Origin: Maridesulfovibrio ferrireducens
GTDB taxonomy: Bacteria > Desulfobacterota > Desulfovibrionia > Desulfovibrionales > Desulfovibrionaceae
Assembly: GCF_900101105.1 (NCBI RefSeq)
Contig: NZ_FNGA01000002.1
Coordinates: 248,001 to 312,000, forward strand
Length of the DNA stretch: 64,000 bases
Direction of reading: 5' to 3'
Of the stretch, positions 44,123-54,095 are shown in pieces. Under the pieces are notes generated by a model, which was not told the origin of the DNA, made no database searches, and saw nothing but the letters and a program-made list of their open reading frames with translations. Both the position numbers and the translations under genes were made by a program. Positions within the stretch are counted from its first letter, which is position 1. Every line of letters begins with the position of its first letter.

Positions 44123-45478
44123 TCAACTATCTATCAAATTTAAAATCTTTTCCGTCATGCGTTCCATAAGCATGGTATTCCCTCGGGATTCAACATTTAG
44201 CCTGATAACAGGTTCCGTGTTTGATGTCCGCAGGTTAAACCTCCAATCCGCAAATTCAAAACTCATACCATCAATTTCAGTAACGGCAAGAGCTTTACTT
44301 TGAAATTCTTCGCGGACTTGCTTAAAGCACTTTTCGCTATCCTCCACCCTACGGTTAATCTCTCCGCTTGAAGGGTAGGATTCCTTTGCATCAGCTATGA
44401 ACTCTGAAATTTTTTTACCTGAAACAGAAAGCAACTCGGCAACTAAAAGCCACGGAATCATACCGGAATCACAATATGAAAAACCACGGAAATAATGATG
44501 AGAACTCATTTCTCCACCATAAACAGCGTTTTCAGCCCTCATTCTCTCTTTTATAAAGGCATGTCCGGTCTTAGTTTCAAGCGGAACACCTCCATGCTGC
44601 AAAACAATTTCACGGGTATTCCACGTCAACCTAGGGTCATGTAATATTTTTTCTCCCGGGTACTTTTCCAATAACATTTTTGCAAGCAGACCGACCAGAT
44701 AATAACCTTCAATATATTCCCCGTTTTCATCAAAAAAGAAACACCTGTCAAAATCTCCGTCCCATGCAATTCCCATATCTGCCTTGTGCCGCACTACAGC
44801 CTGAGAAGTCTTTGCCCTATTTTCAAAAAGGAGAGGATTAGGCACTCCATTGGGGAAATCTCCGTCCGGTTCATAATTTATCTTCACAAAATTAAAAGGA
44901 AGATGTTCCTCCAAAAAATCAACAATTTTCCCAGCACCACCATTGCCAGGGTCAACCACAATCTTGAGTGGGTGAAGATTTTCCAGTGAAACATAACTGA
45001 GAAGATGCGCAATATATTGGGAAGTATTGTCAATATGTTCAACGAGTCCAGATGAGGAGGCTGGATGAAATGAATCTTTGAGTATCAGCTCTTTAATTTT
45101 ATTCAGCCCAGAATCTCCGCTAACAGGAATGGCTTTCTGGCGGACGAACTTCATGCCGTTATACCCCTTGGGGTTATGGCTGGCGGTAATCATGATGCCG
45201 CCGTCCAGTCCAAGGTTGAACACAGCATGATATATTTCTTCTGTGCCGCAAAGACCTATGTCCTTTACGTCTGCCCCTCCCCTGTTGAGACCTTCGATCA
45301 GAGCAGACCTCAGTGAAGGACTAGAGAGACGGACATCATATCCGACTGCTACAGTCCGAGGATTAAAGACTGTAGCATAGGCAAGACCAATCTTAAAAGC
45401 CAGATCAGGGTTCAGTTCTTTAGGGACTTTGCCCCGAAGGTCATAAGCTTTAAAACAAGAAAGAGAGAGATCCTGCAC
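44123..45478 (-). CDS. manB: Phosphomannomutase
   Basis: The product has 451 residues. The phosphoserine loop is MITASHNPKGYNGMK (S100), the metal site is DGDFDRCFFF, and GEMSSHHYF and TSNTEPVIRLN match the sugar- and phosphate-binding loops. It interconverts mannose-6-P and mannose-1-P. The start is GTG sharing one base with the TAG stop of manC (TAGTG), so translation is coupled. Some members also act on glucose phosphates, but the coupling to manC supports mannose. Confidence 0.92.
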   Translation of the reverse strand: MQDLSLSCFKAYDLRGKVPKELNPDLAFKIGLAYATVFNPRTVAVGYDVRLSSPSLRSALIEGLNRGGADVKDIGLCGTEEIYHAVFNLGLDGGIMITASHNPKGYNGMKFVRQKAIPVSGDSGLNKIKELILKDSFHPASSSGLVEHIDNTSQYIAHLLSYVSLENLHPLKIVVDPGNGGAGKIVDFLEEHLPFNFVKINYEPDGDFPNGVPNPLLFENRAKTSQAVVRHKADMGIAWDGDFDRCFFFDENGEYIEGYYLVGLLAKMLLEKYPGEKILHDPRLTWNTREIVLQHGGVPLETKTGHAFIKERMRAENAVYGGEMSSHHYFRGFSYCDSGMIPWLLVAELLSVSGKKISEFIADAKESYPSSGEINRRVEDSEKCFKQVREEFQSKALAVTEIDGMSFEFADWRFNLRTSNTEPVIRLNVESRGNTMLMERMTEKILNLIDS

Positions 45479-46929
45479 TACTTTTCTCCCTGTGGCGGGA
45501 TTTCTTCCCCGGACCGTCCGTAAATATCATCAAGTCTTAAAATATCATCCTCTCCAAGATAACTTCCGGTCTGGACTTCAATCAGCTCAAGGTCTACTTT
45601 TCCAGGATTACTTAACCGGTGAACAGCACACAAGGGGATGTAGGTTGACTGATCCTCAGTTAAAAACATTTCCGAATCACCTCTGGTCACAATTGCTGTC
45701 CCTTTGACAACAATCCAATGTTCCGCCCGGTGATAATGCTTTTGCAGGGACAATGTCTGGCCGGGATAAACAATAATCCTTTTAACTTGATACCTGTCAC
45801 CAGTATCAATGCTTTCATAATTACCCCACGGCCTGAAAACTTTACAATGGGACTCATACTCTTTGCGCCCCGAGCCTTTTAAAAAGCAAACAATCTTCTT
45901 AACGTCCTGAACCTGATCAAGTCTTGAAACGAGCACAGCGTCCTGAGACTCGACTATAGCAAGATTATCAATTCCCAGCCCGGCAACAAGGCGACTTGAC
46001 GAATGCACATAGCAATCCGTAGCTCCCTCCAAAACGACATCCCCGATACTCACATTTCCGTTCTCATCTCTCGACTTTATTTCGTACAGCGAGGACCAAC
46101 ACCCCACATCGCTCCAGCCGCATTCAAGAGGGACAACTATTCCTTTGGATGTTTTTTCCATCAGGGCATAATCAATAGAATCTTCACGGCATCTGCTGAA
46201 AGCATCATGATCCAGTCTTAGAAAATCCAGATCATCTTTCGCCTTTTCAACGGCCTGTCTGCAGCAAGCGACCATTTCCGGTTCAAATTTACCCAGCTCC
46301 TGCAAAAAAACCTTAGCGTTGAACATGAACATTCCACTATTCCAGTAATAGGAACCGGAAGAGACATATTCGGTTGCCCGGGCAAGGTCAGGCTTTTCAA
46401 CAAAATGGTCGATAATAAATCCTGCAACGGATTTACCCACTGCGGTATCATTGTTACGCTTTATATAGCCATATCCGGTCTCCGGCTTATCAGGCACAAC
46501 TCCAAAAGCAACCAGACCAGAATCCCCTATGAACTCCCGAGCACTAGAAATAGACTCGAGGAAAGCATCGACGTCCTCTATATAATGATCTGCAGGGAGA
46601 ATCAGCAGATCTGCGTCGTCTGAATTTTGAAGAGCTAATACCGCGCTTACTGCCACTGCAGGGGCAGTATTTTTGCCCATTGGTTCCAGCACTATCCGCC
46701 CGGGATCATACCCTAGTTCCTGAAGCTGTGAGGCTATAATAAATCTATATTTTTCATTTGTTACAATAATTGGATTTTCAACACCGGGAATCTTCATAAC
46801 CCGATCAACAGTTGCCTGCAGCAAAGATAAACGTCCACCTAAAACAGGCATCAGCTGCTTAGGAAAATCCTTTCTGGAAAGGGGCCAGAGACGTGATCCT
46901 GTTCCTCCTGCCAAAATAACTGGAATCAT
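45478..46929 (-). CDS. manC: Mannose-1-phosphate guanylyltransferase/mannose-6-phosphate isomerase
   Basis: The product has 483 residues, the full length of the bifunctional type II enzyme. The N-terminal transferase has VILAGGTGSRLWPLSRKDFPKQ in outline, plus FVEKPDLARA and YYWNSGMFMF. The C-terminal cupin isomerase has VFRPWGNYESID, QKHYHRAEHWIVVKG and YIPLCAVHRLSNPG. It makes mannose-6-P from fructose-6-P and then GDP-mannose. AGGAGA precedes the ATG. It is the first gene of the long minus-strand glycan series and feeds gmd and fcl. Confidence 0.94.
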   Translation of the reverse strand: MIPVILAGGTGSRLWPLSRKDFPKQLMPVLGGRLSLLQATVDRVMKIPGVENPIIVTNEKYRFIIASQLQELGYDPGRIVLEPMGKNTAPAVAVSAVLALQNSDDADLLILPADHYIEDVDAFLESISSAREFIGDSGLVAFGVVPDKPETGYGYIKRNNDTAVGKSVAGFIIDHFVEKPDLARATEYVSSGSYYWNSGMFMFNAKVFLQELGKFEPEMVACCRQAVEKAKDDLDFLRLDHDAFSRCREDSIDYALMEKTSKGIVVPLECGWSDVGCWSSLYEIKSRDENGNVSIGDVVLEGATDCYVHSSSRLVAGLGIDNLAIVESQDAVLVSRLDQVQDVKKIVCFLKGSGRKEYESHCKVFRPWGNYESIDTGDRYQVKRIIVYPGQTLSLQKHYHRAEHWIVVKGTAIVTRGDSEMFLTEDQSTYIPLCAVHRLSNPGKVDLELIEVQTGSYLGEDDILRLDDIYGRSGEEIPPQGEK

Positions 46930-47646
46930 TTATCTTCTCCTTAAAAATGTTTCCCGGCATTAATGCCAGCAGGTCAATTTTGTGCTTAGCAAATTAGGCA
47001 AAAACAAAATCACTTGAAGTTCGGTATCCCCAAAAGTAATGCAACTAGGATTCACTTTAATCTTTAGATCCTTTGCACCATATTTTAATTATGTCCCGAA
47101 TCTTTGCAATAGATCAAAACCAATTGAACTTCAAACACTCATCCAGAAAACTTCCATTAAAAAATCAATAAACAGATTTTTTGTAGATTTGAATACAGAT
47201 TAAATCCCGTACTTAAAGAACTAAAACCATCCAAATATAGCAACACCCACTTATCATTCTTAGAGCAATTTACTTGAATATCGAGGTTTTTAATACACTA
47301 ATTTTTTTTATAAAAATCGTGCTCACGCACCGTTCTCAGACTAAATAAATAGAAGAAGATCATACTATACGTTCATTTATTGGATGCTGCAGCGAATTGA
47401 ACACGTACGAAATTTTGAGCAATTTTAAAATTTATTGGAAAAATTTTTTCTAAAATCTCTACTCAAACCACCTTCACTCCCCCACTCACAAGATTAAAAA
47501 GACATTGGACCAATATTTGCATACAGAACTAAAGGCGATAAATTTTCCTATGAAATCGCGTTGATTCCTTTTTGCCTGAAAAGAATTTCCACTGTGGAAC
47601 GATTAACGAAAAACATGTTCTTTTAACTTTACAGAGAGTATGCACT
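46930..47646. promoter_or_regulatory. Divergent promoter region between manC and the DAHP synthase gene
   Basis: About 700 AT-rich bases between divergent units. An in-frame extension of the DAHP synthase frame to 47572 is present but is unlike the family. I found no strong dyad, repeat or RNA gene. Both outward promoters must lie here, so it is a likely point of control for the locus. Confidence 0.35.
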
Positions 47647-48483
47647 ATGAACACCTTTTTACACCAATTCGCCAAAAGTAACGATTGGCTAACGAGCAAA
47701 AATTCTTTCTCCCTTATCGCCGGCCCCTGCAGCCTGGAAAGTGAAGAACAAATTCACTCTACAGTCCAAGAGATCGCAAAAAATGGGGTTGATATGATCA
47801 GGGCCGGGATCTGGAAACCCAGAACTAATCCTGGTTGCTTCGAAGGGATAGGAAAGGGGGGACTTAAGTGGCTCAAGGAAGCTGGCAATGAAGTAGGACT
47901 GCCAGTAACGTGTGAAGTTGCTACTCCCGAGCATGTGGAAGCGTGCCTTAAGGAAGGCATTGACACTCTCTGGATCGGAGCAAGAACCACAGTAAACCCG
48001 TTCAGCGTTCAAGCAATTGCAGATTCCCTGAGTGGAGTAGATATTCCAGTCATGGTCAAAAACCCCATATGTCCCGAACTTGCCCTCTGGATAGGGGGAA
48101 TCGAAAGATTGTACCGGGCTGGTATCACCAAAATATCCGCAATCCATCGTGGCTTTTCCACCACGGAAAAAGATGCCTATCGATACTCCCCGGTATGGGA
48201 AATCCCGCTTAAGTTGAAACAAAAACTTCCCGACCTTCCTATCATTTGCGATCCCAGCCATATTTGTGGTAAACGTAATCTTATAGAAAACGTGGCGTTA
48301 ACAGCACTCGCATATGGCTTCGACGGCCTTATGCTGGAGTCTCACGTCAATCCGGATAAGGCCTTGAGTGATGCCAAGCAACAGCTCCTCCCCGCACAAC
48401 TATCAAACCTGATAAAGAATCTCAAAGCAGCTAAAACAGCTGACAAAATAACACGCAGGCTAAGCGCTAAACAGGATAATTAA
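47647..48483 (+). CDS. DAHP synthase, type I-beta
   Basis: The product has 278 residues from the ATG at 47647. The family markers are all present: SLIAGPCSLESEEQ, IRAGIWKPRTNPGCFEG, TLWIGARTTVNPFSVQ, VMVKNPICPELALWIGG, AIHRGFST and ICDPSHICGKR. It is the short type found alone or fused to chorismate mutase; no mutase domain is present. It condenses phosphoenolpyruvate with erythrose-4-phosphate and so opens the shikimate pathway. Outside an aromatic amino acid operon and 20 bp before a chorismatase gene, it is probably a dedicated copy that raises chorismate supply. A KDO8P synthase is less likely given the TTVNPF motif. Confidence 0.85.
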   Translation: MNTFLHQFAKSNDWLTSKNSFSLIAGPCSLESEEQIHSTVQEIAKNGVDMIRAGIWKPRTNPGCFEGIGKGGLKWLKEAGNEVGLPVTCEVATPEHVEACLKEGIDTLWIGARTTVNPFSVQAIADSLSGVDIPVMVKNPICPELALWIGGIERLYRAGITKISAIHRGFSTTEKDAYRYSPVWEIPLKLKQKLPDLPIICDPSHICGKRNLIENVALTALAYGFDGLMLESHVNPDKALSDAKQQLLPAQLSNLIKNLKAAKTADKITRRLSAKQDN

Positions 48484-48503
48484 TAATCTAAAGGCAGTAT
48501 GCA

Positions 48504-49649
48504 ATGAATCAAAACATGTGTTTTTCAAGATTCGACAATTCCAACTCAAATGAAGTTTTTTTAGCCATTGAATCAAAGCAGGGACTGAACTTCTCTCAGT
48601 CCCTGCAGAATGTTTTGGGCCGCTACAAAGAAGTGCTGCAGCAAGAAGGTCTAGACGATAACAGCGAAATTTTCCTGAGATTCCATTTAAGTGACATAAC
48701 CAATCAGTTACCTATCCTTAAGGGAACCATTCAAGACATCGAAGACCGCAGCTTTGTCAGCATCATTGGACAGCCTCCTGCCCGCGGAGGCAAAATCGCG
48801 CTGGAAGCATATCATATCGATGCCCCAGGGAGGTTGCGCAAGCTCGAAAGAACCCCGAACACTCTTACCGTCCGTCACGGAAATTACTGCAGCCAATGGA
48901 TTAAAGGCCAACTTGCACGCCCGGAATCTTCCTACCAGCAAACACACCAGATATTTGCACATCTTGCGTCAGAAATTTCAAAATACGACGCAACAATACT
49001 CGACAATATTATCCGGACATGGATATATGTACGGGACATAGATAACAATTATCAAGGAATGGTTGACGCCCGTAGAGAACTTTTTGATATTATCGGGCTG
49101 ACCAAGGGAACTCATTACATAGCTAGCACGGGCATTGAGGGACTGGGATGCAATGTTTCTGATCTGGTCAGCATGGACTCACTGTCCATTACCGGACTGG
49201 CTCCTGAACAGATAACATTTATAAACGCTCCAGAATACCTTTGCCCCACCTATGACTACAATGTCACCTTTGAACGGGCTACACGTGTAACATACGGTGA
49301 TCGTTCACATTATTACATTTCTGGGACAGCCAGCATTGACAGAGAAGGGAATATCCTTCACCCTGAGAATGTAATAAAACAAGCTGAAAGGACGTTGGTC
49401 AATATTGAAGCTTTGCTCCAAAAATACGGAGCGGAGATGAATGACCTAAAAATCCTTGTGGTATATCTTCGCGATCCATCCGAAGCAGGAATTGTAAATA
49501 ATTTTCTACAGAACGCCCTGCCGAAGAATATCCCGTGGATTATGGTTCGGGGGGCAGTATGCCGTCCCCAATGGCTTATCGAAATTGAAGGCATCGCCAT
49601 TTCAAAATTTGCGGATTATAGATACGAATCTTTTTGCCATTCTATGTAG
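48504..49649 (+). CDS. FkbO/Hyg5-type chorismatase-like protein
   Basis: The product has 381 residues with two RidA/YjgF-like halves. The first half has LTVRHGNYCSQWIKGQ, IIRTWIYVRDIDNNYQGM and YIASTGIEGLG. The second has HYYISGTASIDREGN, QAERTLVNIEALLQKYGAE and ILVVYLRDPSEAG. This double RidA-like fold with the SGTASI segment is that of chorismatases (FkbO, Hyg5, XanB2), which cleave chorismate to dihydroxycyclohexadiene carboxylate or to 3- or 4-hydroxybenzoate. The DAHP synthase directly upstream fits. Which product is made cannot be read from the sequence. An ordinary RidA deaminase would be about 130 residues, so that is excluded. Confidence 0.75.
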   Translation: MNQNMCFSRFDNSNSNEVFLAIESKQGLNFSQSLQNVLGRYKEVLQQEGLDDNSEIFLRFHLSDITNQLPILKGTIQDIEDRSFVSIIGQPPARGGKIALEAYHIDAPGRLRKLERTPNTLTVRHGNYCSQWIKGQLARPESSYQQTHQIFAHLASEISKYDATILDNIIRTWIYVRDIDNNYQGMVDARRELFDIIGLTKGTHYIASTGIEGLGCNVSDLVSMDSLSITGLAPEQITFINAPEYLCPTYDYNVTFERATRVTYGDRSHYYISGTASIDREGNILHPENVIKQAERTLVNIEALLQKYGAEMNDLKILVVYLRDPSEAGIVNNFLQNALPKNIPWIMVRGAVCRPQWLIEIEGIAISKFADYRYESFCHSM

Positions 49650-49669
49650 ACCCAGCAGGAGAACAATTT

Positions 49670-51679
49670 ATGTCGACAACACAAGCACTCACCGGCCCAC
49701 TGATTAAATCAGGATCCTATGTTGAAAGCCGAGGTCCTGAGCATATTATCACAATGTTTAAAGAATACGACATAAAAAGGTACGCCGTATATGTTGACCA
49801 CACCACTGTCCCACAGCATATCCCTTCACGTATTGGAAAATACGAATTAGCGGGATTTTATACTTTTGATATCAATCTAGCCGGAGCCTGCATACTCGAC
49901 AGCACCATACAACTTTTACGGACAGACGCCCCCATGCCCGACTGCGACGGATGGCTTGTGGCTTCCACTTCCCGAGCCTCGGCTTTTTCTCTTGCACATG
50001 CACTTCTTGAAACAAACAACTCACATCAAATCATTATTCGTTACTACTCTGGACAAACATCCGAAATAAGCGCGTATATGGACTTCATTTCAGATGAAGC
50101 GGAAACCGTTATTAATATAAACCACTATTTTAATCGCAAGTTTCGTATTGTTTTCCCCGTGGACTTGAGATGGAAAGTGTGCGCCTGCGATGGAACCATT
50201 GTACGATCAGGACAAGTGATCATTCCTCCGGGAGGTTGCATCTCTTTGAAGAGTGCTGAAATGAACCTTTCCAATTTCAGGGGGTATCTGAAGGTAGAGT
50301 GCGAAATTGAAAACCTACAATCCCGAGTACAGCCGTTCATTCATTTTTGGGCAGATTACATTAGTCCTGCGGGGATGTGCCGTAACCATCAGTCCGGATG
50401 GTCTCAATGGCCGCCTCACACCGTTTTCAATCGCGGAATTGTCCCGTCAAACCCCGATCTTGAAGCATACACATGCATATATAATGAAAATGACTGCCCG
50501 GTTACAGTTAGGGCTCTGCTCCATTTTCATAAAGATGGGCAGGATATTTCTGTTGAAAAGAGTTTGGTTCCGATTCTTGCTGGGCACATGTCCTACCAGA
50601 ACCTCAATGAATTATTTTCAGATCTGCCGCTTGATAAGACTTCAGGAGCATATGTACTTTTAAGCTGCGATAAACCTTTGCATCGCCCGAACCATTATCT
50701 TGTACAAAAAGGAACCTTCATACCTGTTGACACCTACCATCAGACAGGTGGAAGTGCTAGATTCTGGAGCAATTCCACAAAGGTCCTTGATAAACAAGAA
50801 ATCAAAATCCGTAACTCAGCTAACATGCGTCTTTGGGAAGTAGTATTTCCTCTTCTTGACAAAAGATTTGAAATTGAAACATGGATAGGACTACTGTCGC
50901 CGACCACATGCGAACTTACTAAGGTTCTCTTTCGTGTTCTGGATGAAAACGGCAATGAAATTTTCTCAAAACCGGAAAAAATAGGTCCTTCCAGCCCTCA
51001 GTTTACGAATTTGAATGAATATATGAGCAAACATGGAGTAGACTTAAGCGGCAAAGGCAATTTATGTATCACACCCGATCCGGAATCAGCCAGAATCAGC
51101 CCTAGTTCACCCCCTTTCACTTTCGCGCTTAAACATAAGAATTTTCCTTACCTATGCACTACATTTATAAGCAGTGGACCAGACGTAAACATCCCGTTTT
51201 ACGTGAATGCGTCACTTCCTAAATCCCGTGAATACTCATATTCCCCGATGCAGGTGAGTGACCATTTTGGCCCGGGAACATTGGATGATGAGTATGATTC
51301 CTTATACATAGTGCGGCATCATTCACTGAACAAATCCTATAACACGACCGCAGAATACCATGTGGAAATCTATGATAAAGACGGCAGAATGTATGTAGTG
51401 CACCGTGAAGTTGGCCCTAATACGCATGACACTTTCCTGCTGAGTGAGTTGCTGGAAGAAACCCCAATCAAAGGGAAGTATGGTGATTACACCATCTGGT
51501 TCAAGAGCTACAACCAATTGCTCAAACCTTATATCGCCCTTTTCCGTAAAAGCGACAAAGCTATCTCTCTTGATGACGGATCGGAAGGAACTCTGCAGAC
51601 CGAACCGCAGATTGCACAGATCGATCCACATGAATTGCTTTCATACCTTCAGGACCTTGGGTTGGTAAAAAAGGGCTAG
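49670..51679 (+). CDS. Large protein of unknown function in the chorismate unit
   Basis: The product has 669 residues from the ATG at 49670, which has AGGAG at good spacing (a start 12 codons earlier would overlap the previous gene). I recognise no domain. It is rich in beta-type and aromatic segments, e.g. PFIHFWADYISPAGMCRNHQ near 230, repeated blocks with VRALLHFHKDGQD and RFWSNSTK, and an acidic C-terminus (LDDGSEGTL). There is no signal peptide or membrane segment. The pattern suggests tandem beta-sandwich domains. It follows the chorismatase by 20 bp, so it may use the aromatic acid, for instance to attach it to a glycan. That role is conjecture. Confidence 0.75.
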   Translation: MSTTQALTGPLIKSGSYVESRGPEHIITMFKEYDIKRYAVYVDHTTVPQHIPSRIGKYELAGFYTFDINLAGACILDSTIQLLRTDAPMPDCDGWLVASTSRASAFSLAHALLETNNSHQIIIRYYSGQTSEISAYMDFISDEAETVININHYFNRKFRIVFPVDLRWKVCACDGTIVRSGQVIIPPGGCISLKSAEMNLSNFRGYLKVECEIENLQSRVQPFIHFWADYISPAGMCRNHQSGWSQWPPHTVFNRGIVPSNPDLEAYTCIYNENDCPVTVRALLHFHKDGQDISVEKSLVPILAGHMSYQNLNELFSDLPLDKTSGAYVLLSCDKPLHRPNHYLVQKGTFIPVDTYHQTGGSARFWSNSTKVLDKQEIKIRNSANMRLWEVVFPLLDKRFEIETWIGLLSPTTCELTKVLFRVLDENGNEIFSKPEKIGPSSPQFTNLNEYMSKHGVDLSGKGNLCITPDPESARISPSSPPFTFALKHKNFPYLCTTFISSGPDVNIPFYVNASLPKSREYSYSPMQVSDHFGPGTLDDEYDSLYIVRHHSLNKSYNTTAEYHVEIYDKDGRMYVVHREVGPNTHDTFLLSELLEETPIKGKYGDYTIWFKSYNQLLKPYIALFRKSDKAISLDDGSEGTLQTEPQIAQIDPHELLSYLQDLGLVKKG

Positions 51680-51791
51680 GCTATTCCTCTGAAATTAATA
51701 TAAATTCCGAAGTCCTAATAATTACTCTATCTGATTTGCACACCATGCAGCTAAGATGGAGGCTCGAATGCTCTAAAACAGAAGGTGCACT

Positions 51792-51890
51792 ATGAAAAAT
51801 TCGGAACCGGTTATTTGTGTAATTGACGGATTGGCTTGTTCAGGGGCAACATTGCTTTACTCCTTACGTCGATTCGATGAAGAATATTAA
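51792..51890 (+). CDS. Short ORF, possible truncated gene
   Basis: Thirty-two codons with GAAGGTG before the ATG. The sequence VICVIDGLACSGATLLYSLR resembles the start of a small P-loop-type protein that then stops. It is too short to assign and could be a chance frame or the remnant of a longer gene. The remainder of 51680-52176 has no credible gene. Confidence 0.25.
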   Translation: MKNSEPVICVIDGLACSGATLLYSLRRFDEEY

Positions 51891-52086
51891 CGGTCAAACT
51901 GACCCTAGGGAAAACTTAAAATGTAGTAATCCACCAATGAAAGGTATGAAACTCAAAAAAACTGGAGTAATCGGATAAGGCTGGTCAGGCGTGATATACA
52001 GGCGAGCAGATGGTTAGGAGAAGTAACCCCACAAAAATACGATAAAACGGATCTCAGGACCTAGAATGTGTACGCGGAACTATTCT

Positions 52087-52139
52087 CCAACGTGTTGCAC
52101 ATGCCGCACTTTGGGAATGCTCCATTTGCAACACGTTGG
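52087..52139. repeat. Perfect 13-bp inverted repeat with 27-nt loop
   Basis: CCAACGTGTTGCA at 52087-52099 pairs exactly with TGCAACACGTTGG at 52127-52139. It stands 37 bp from the stop of the minus-strand methyltransferase gene. It may be a terminator (little T-run), a protein site or the end of a small mobile element. Confidence 0.5.
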
Positions 52140-52176
52140 TAAAGATAAATTAATCGGAAAACATTGTAGAGGGATG

Positions 52177-53580
52177 TTATTTAAGCCAAGGATATTTGAT
52201 TTTTATTGCTATGCAATTTTTTATTTTCTGGCTGTTGAATTGTTGGATCGAAATAACATCTGGCCAATGAAATTCTTTCTCCAACTTCATCTCCAAATAA
52301 TCAATCGGCGAATAGTCCTTTATTTTCCAAGAATTTGCATGAAAGACACAGGCGATAAACGCCAAGGCTAAAGGAGATTTGCCGTTCTCAAAATAAACCC
52401 CAAATTCTTCTCTTGCGTCACTGTAGTTGTTTATAAATTTATAAGCAGAGATTAAATAATTTGCAGCATTCTTCAAGTCTCTGTCTGCTTTGCTCCTTTG
52501 ACAAAATGAAACCAGTTTGTCAATTCGCTTATTGCGAAACAAATAGTCTGCAGAATCTAAGAAAACTACCTGAGCATCGCTTAATGTGTCCTTAGGTATT
52601 GAAGCATATATTGACAAAACTTCATCAGTGATGCCGATGTCAGCCAATTGAACCAAGACATCATAGTACTTATCAAGCGGTAAAGATGAAGATGCGCCGT
52701 TTGTCCATTTTGTTAAAATGATGGCAATTGCCGAATCATGGTACAATCCTGCCCGACCTCTCTGCGGAAATAGCAACAATGGTTTAAAACGACTTAAGCG
52801 GTAATCAGACATCTTTTCAGTTAAGTCTGGATTGCCACCTCTGTAACGGCCATTTTGCCAGAAAAAAATGCCATTTTCGCTTAGATGATTTTCAATCCAT
52901 TGCAAATAGACCCTTACGGTTTCTTTATCCATTTCTGCCAGAGAGGCTTCGTTGATTATCAAATCAAAATTTTTCCGAACATGTTTAATTTCTGAAGGAA
53001 AGTAGAAATTAAAGAATGCATTGTTGTTACTGTCGTTAAGCGAGTAGGGCAAGTCCGGAAATCTTTCCGTTAGATAAAAAGCTGCATTTTTTAAATTTTC
53101 AAATAGATCAATATCCGTATATGATGCCAATATGTTCTGATCGATCAGCATAGAGGAGACTGCTCCCCAGCCCGCACCAATTTCTGCACAATGTATTTTG
53201 CCTTTATGAAGCCCTGCGACTTTGAGTCCTTCCTCGATATAGGAATATGACCCGAACTTAAACAGGTGAGGTACAGATATTTGGGAATCTCCAAGTTTAA
53301 TGAAAAATGGATTACCTACTTTCGAAAAGTTCATCTTCTTAATTAGATCTGCGTCTAAGTATGCTCCGAATCTCTTCAACAGTGCTATAGTTTCAAGTTT
53401 ACCTTGCCTAGGACCTGTACCATAAAGAAGGTTATTATCCGACAGCATGTTATGGTACGTTGAATATGAAGCAGTTTTGTCTCGTTCCGCTAATGCCCTA
53501 TCCCACAAGATTGATTTTTTATTATAAATAGAAGGAGAAACGGTCTTCTCTGCTTCTATGATTTCTTCAAGAATGGTCAC
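52177..53580 (-). CDS. Putative sugar O-methyltransferase
   Basis: The product has 467 residues from a GTG at 53580 with GGAGG five bases upstream; an ATG four codons earlier has no ribosome site. The SAM motif is IHCAEIGAGWGAVSSMLID. Features shared with the TIGR04371-type putative sugar O-methyltransferases are YGTGPRQGKLETIALL early on, LIINEASLAEMDKETVRVYLQWI, and HLSENGIFFWQNG. The C-terminal ~170 residues are helical. It is transcribed towards the chorismate unit. It probably methylates a sugar of the surface glycan. Confidence 0.65.
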   Translation of the reverse strand: MTILEEIIEAEKTVSPSIYNKKSILWDRALAERDKTASYSTYHNMLSDNNLLYGTGPRQGKLETIALLKRFGAYLDADLIKKMNFSKVGNPFFIKLGDSQISVPHLFKFGSYSYIEEGLKVAGLHKGKIHCAEIGAGWGAVSSMLIDQNILASYTDIDLFENLKNAAFYLTERFPDLPYSLNDSNNNAFFNFYFPSEIKHVRKNFDLIINEASLAEMDKETVRVYLQWIENHLSENGIFFWQNGRYRGGNPDLTEKMSDYRLSRFKPLLLFPQRGRAGLYHDSAIAIILTKWTNGASSSLPLDKYYDVLVQLADIGITDEVLSIYASIPKDTLSDAQVVFLDSADYLFRNKRIDKLVSFCQRSKADRDLKNAANYLISAYKFINNYSDAREEFGVYFENGKSPLALAFIACVFHANSWKIKDYSPIDYLEMKLEKEFHWPDVISIQQFNSQKIKNCIAIKIKYPWLK

Positions 53581-53592
53581 GAATTCCTCCAT

Positions 53593-54095
53593 TTACTGCA
53601 GATAAGCATTTTAAGTGGCCAGACCACTACCCCAAGATCACAATAGAAACCGAATTCAGAAATCCTTTAGTGACATTCTATAGTCATGATGGTAAATTTT
53701 ATATATGATTCCGGTGTACGTATAAGCTGATGCGATAAAATAGACAAAGTTTCTTTCCTAAAAGAATCATCATCGTAAGAAAGTGGCACTTCCTTATAAC
53801 ACCCTTAATTTTAAGAAATGATACACCCTTCACAGGAAAAATCAACTTGAATGACTTTTTCGTAAGGGTTGGGCTGCCCCCTCTTAAATTGGGGTAAACT
53901 CCAAAGTAGTTTCAACACTTTTAAAGAAGGCTATCCAAACACTTACGCTGTTTGTAACAAAAATACATGTATTGATGAACCTATTTCACAAAAACTTTAC
54001 AGATTGCTCAGGTAAGGTATGATATTGCTTTGGGAGACTTGTTCGTATATGATTATATGCAAATAAATAATTGCAGATTCAGATGGAGGAAACTC
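53593..54095. other. Non-coding gap with possible IS-end fragment
   Basis: About 500 bases between divergent genes. The stretch around 53876-53910 (CCCCCTCTTAAATTGGGG, then TAAACTCCAAAGTAG) has the look of an insertion-sequence end, but no transposase piece accompanies it. Nothing else is supported. Confidence 0.3.

Noticed and set aside
47572-47646. N-terminal extension of the DAHP synthase
   Set aside because: The 25 extra residues are unlike the family and the Met at 47647 gives the usual length.
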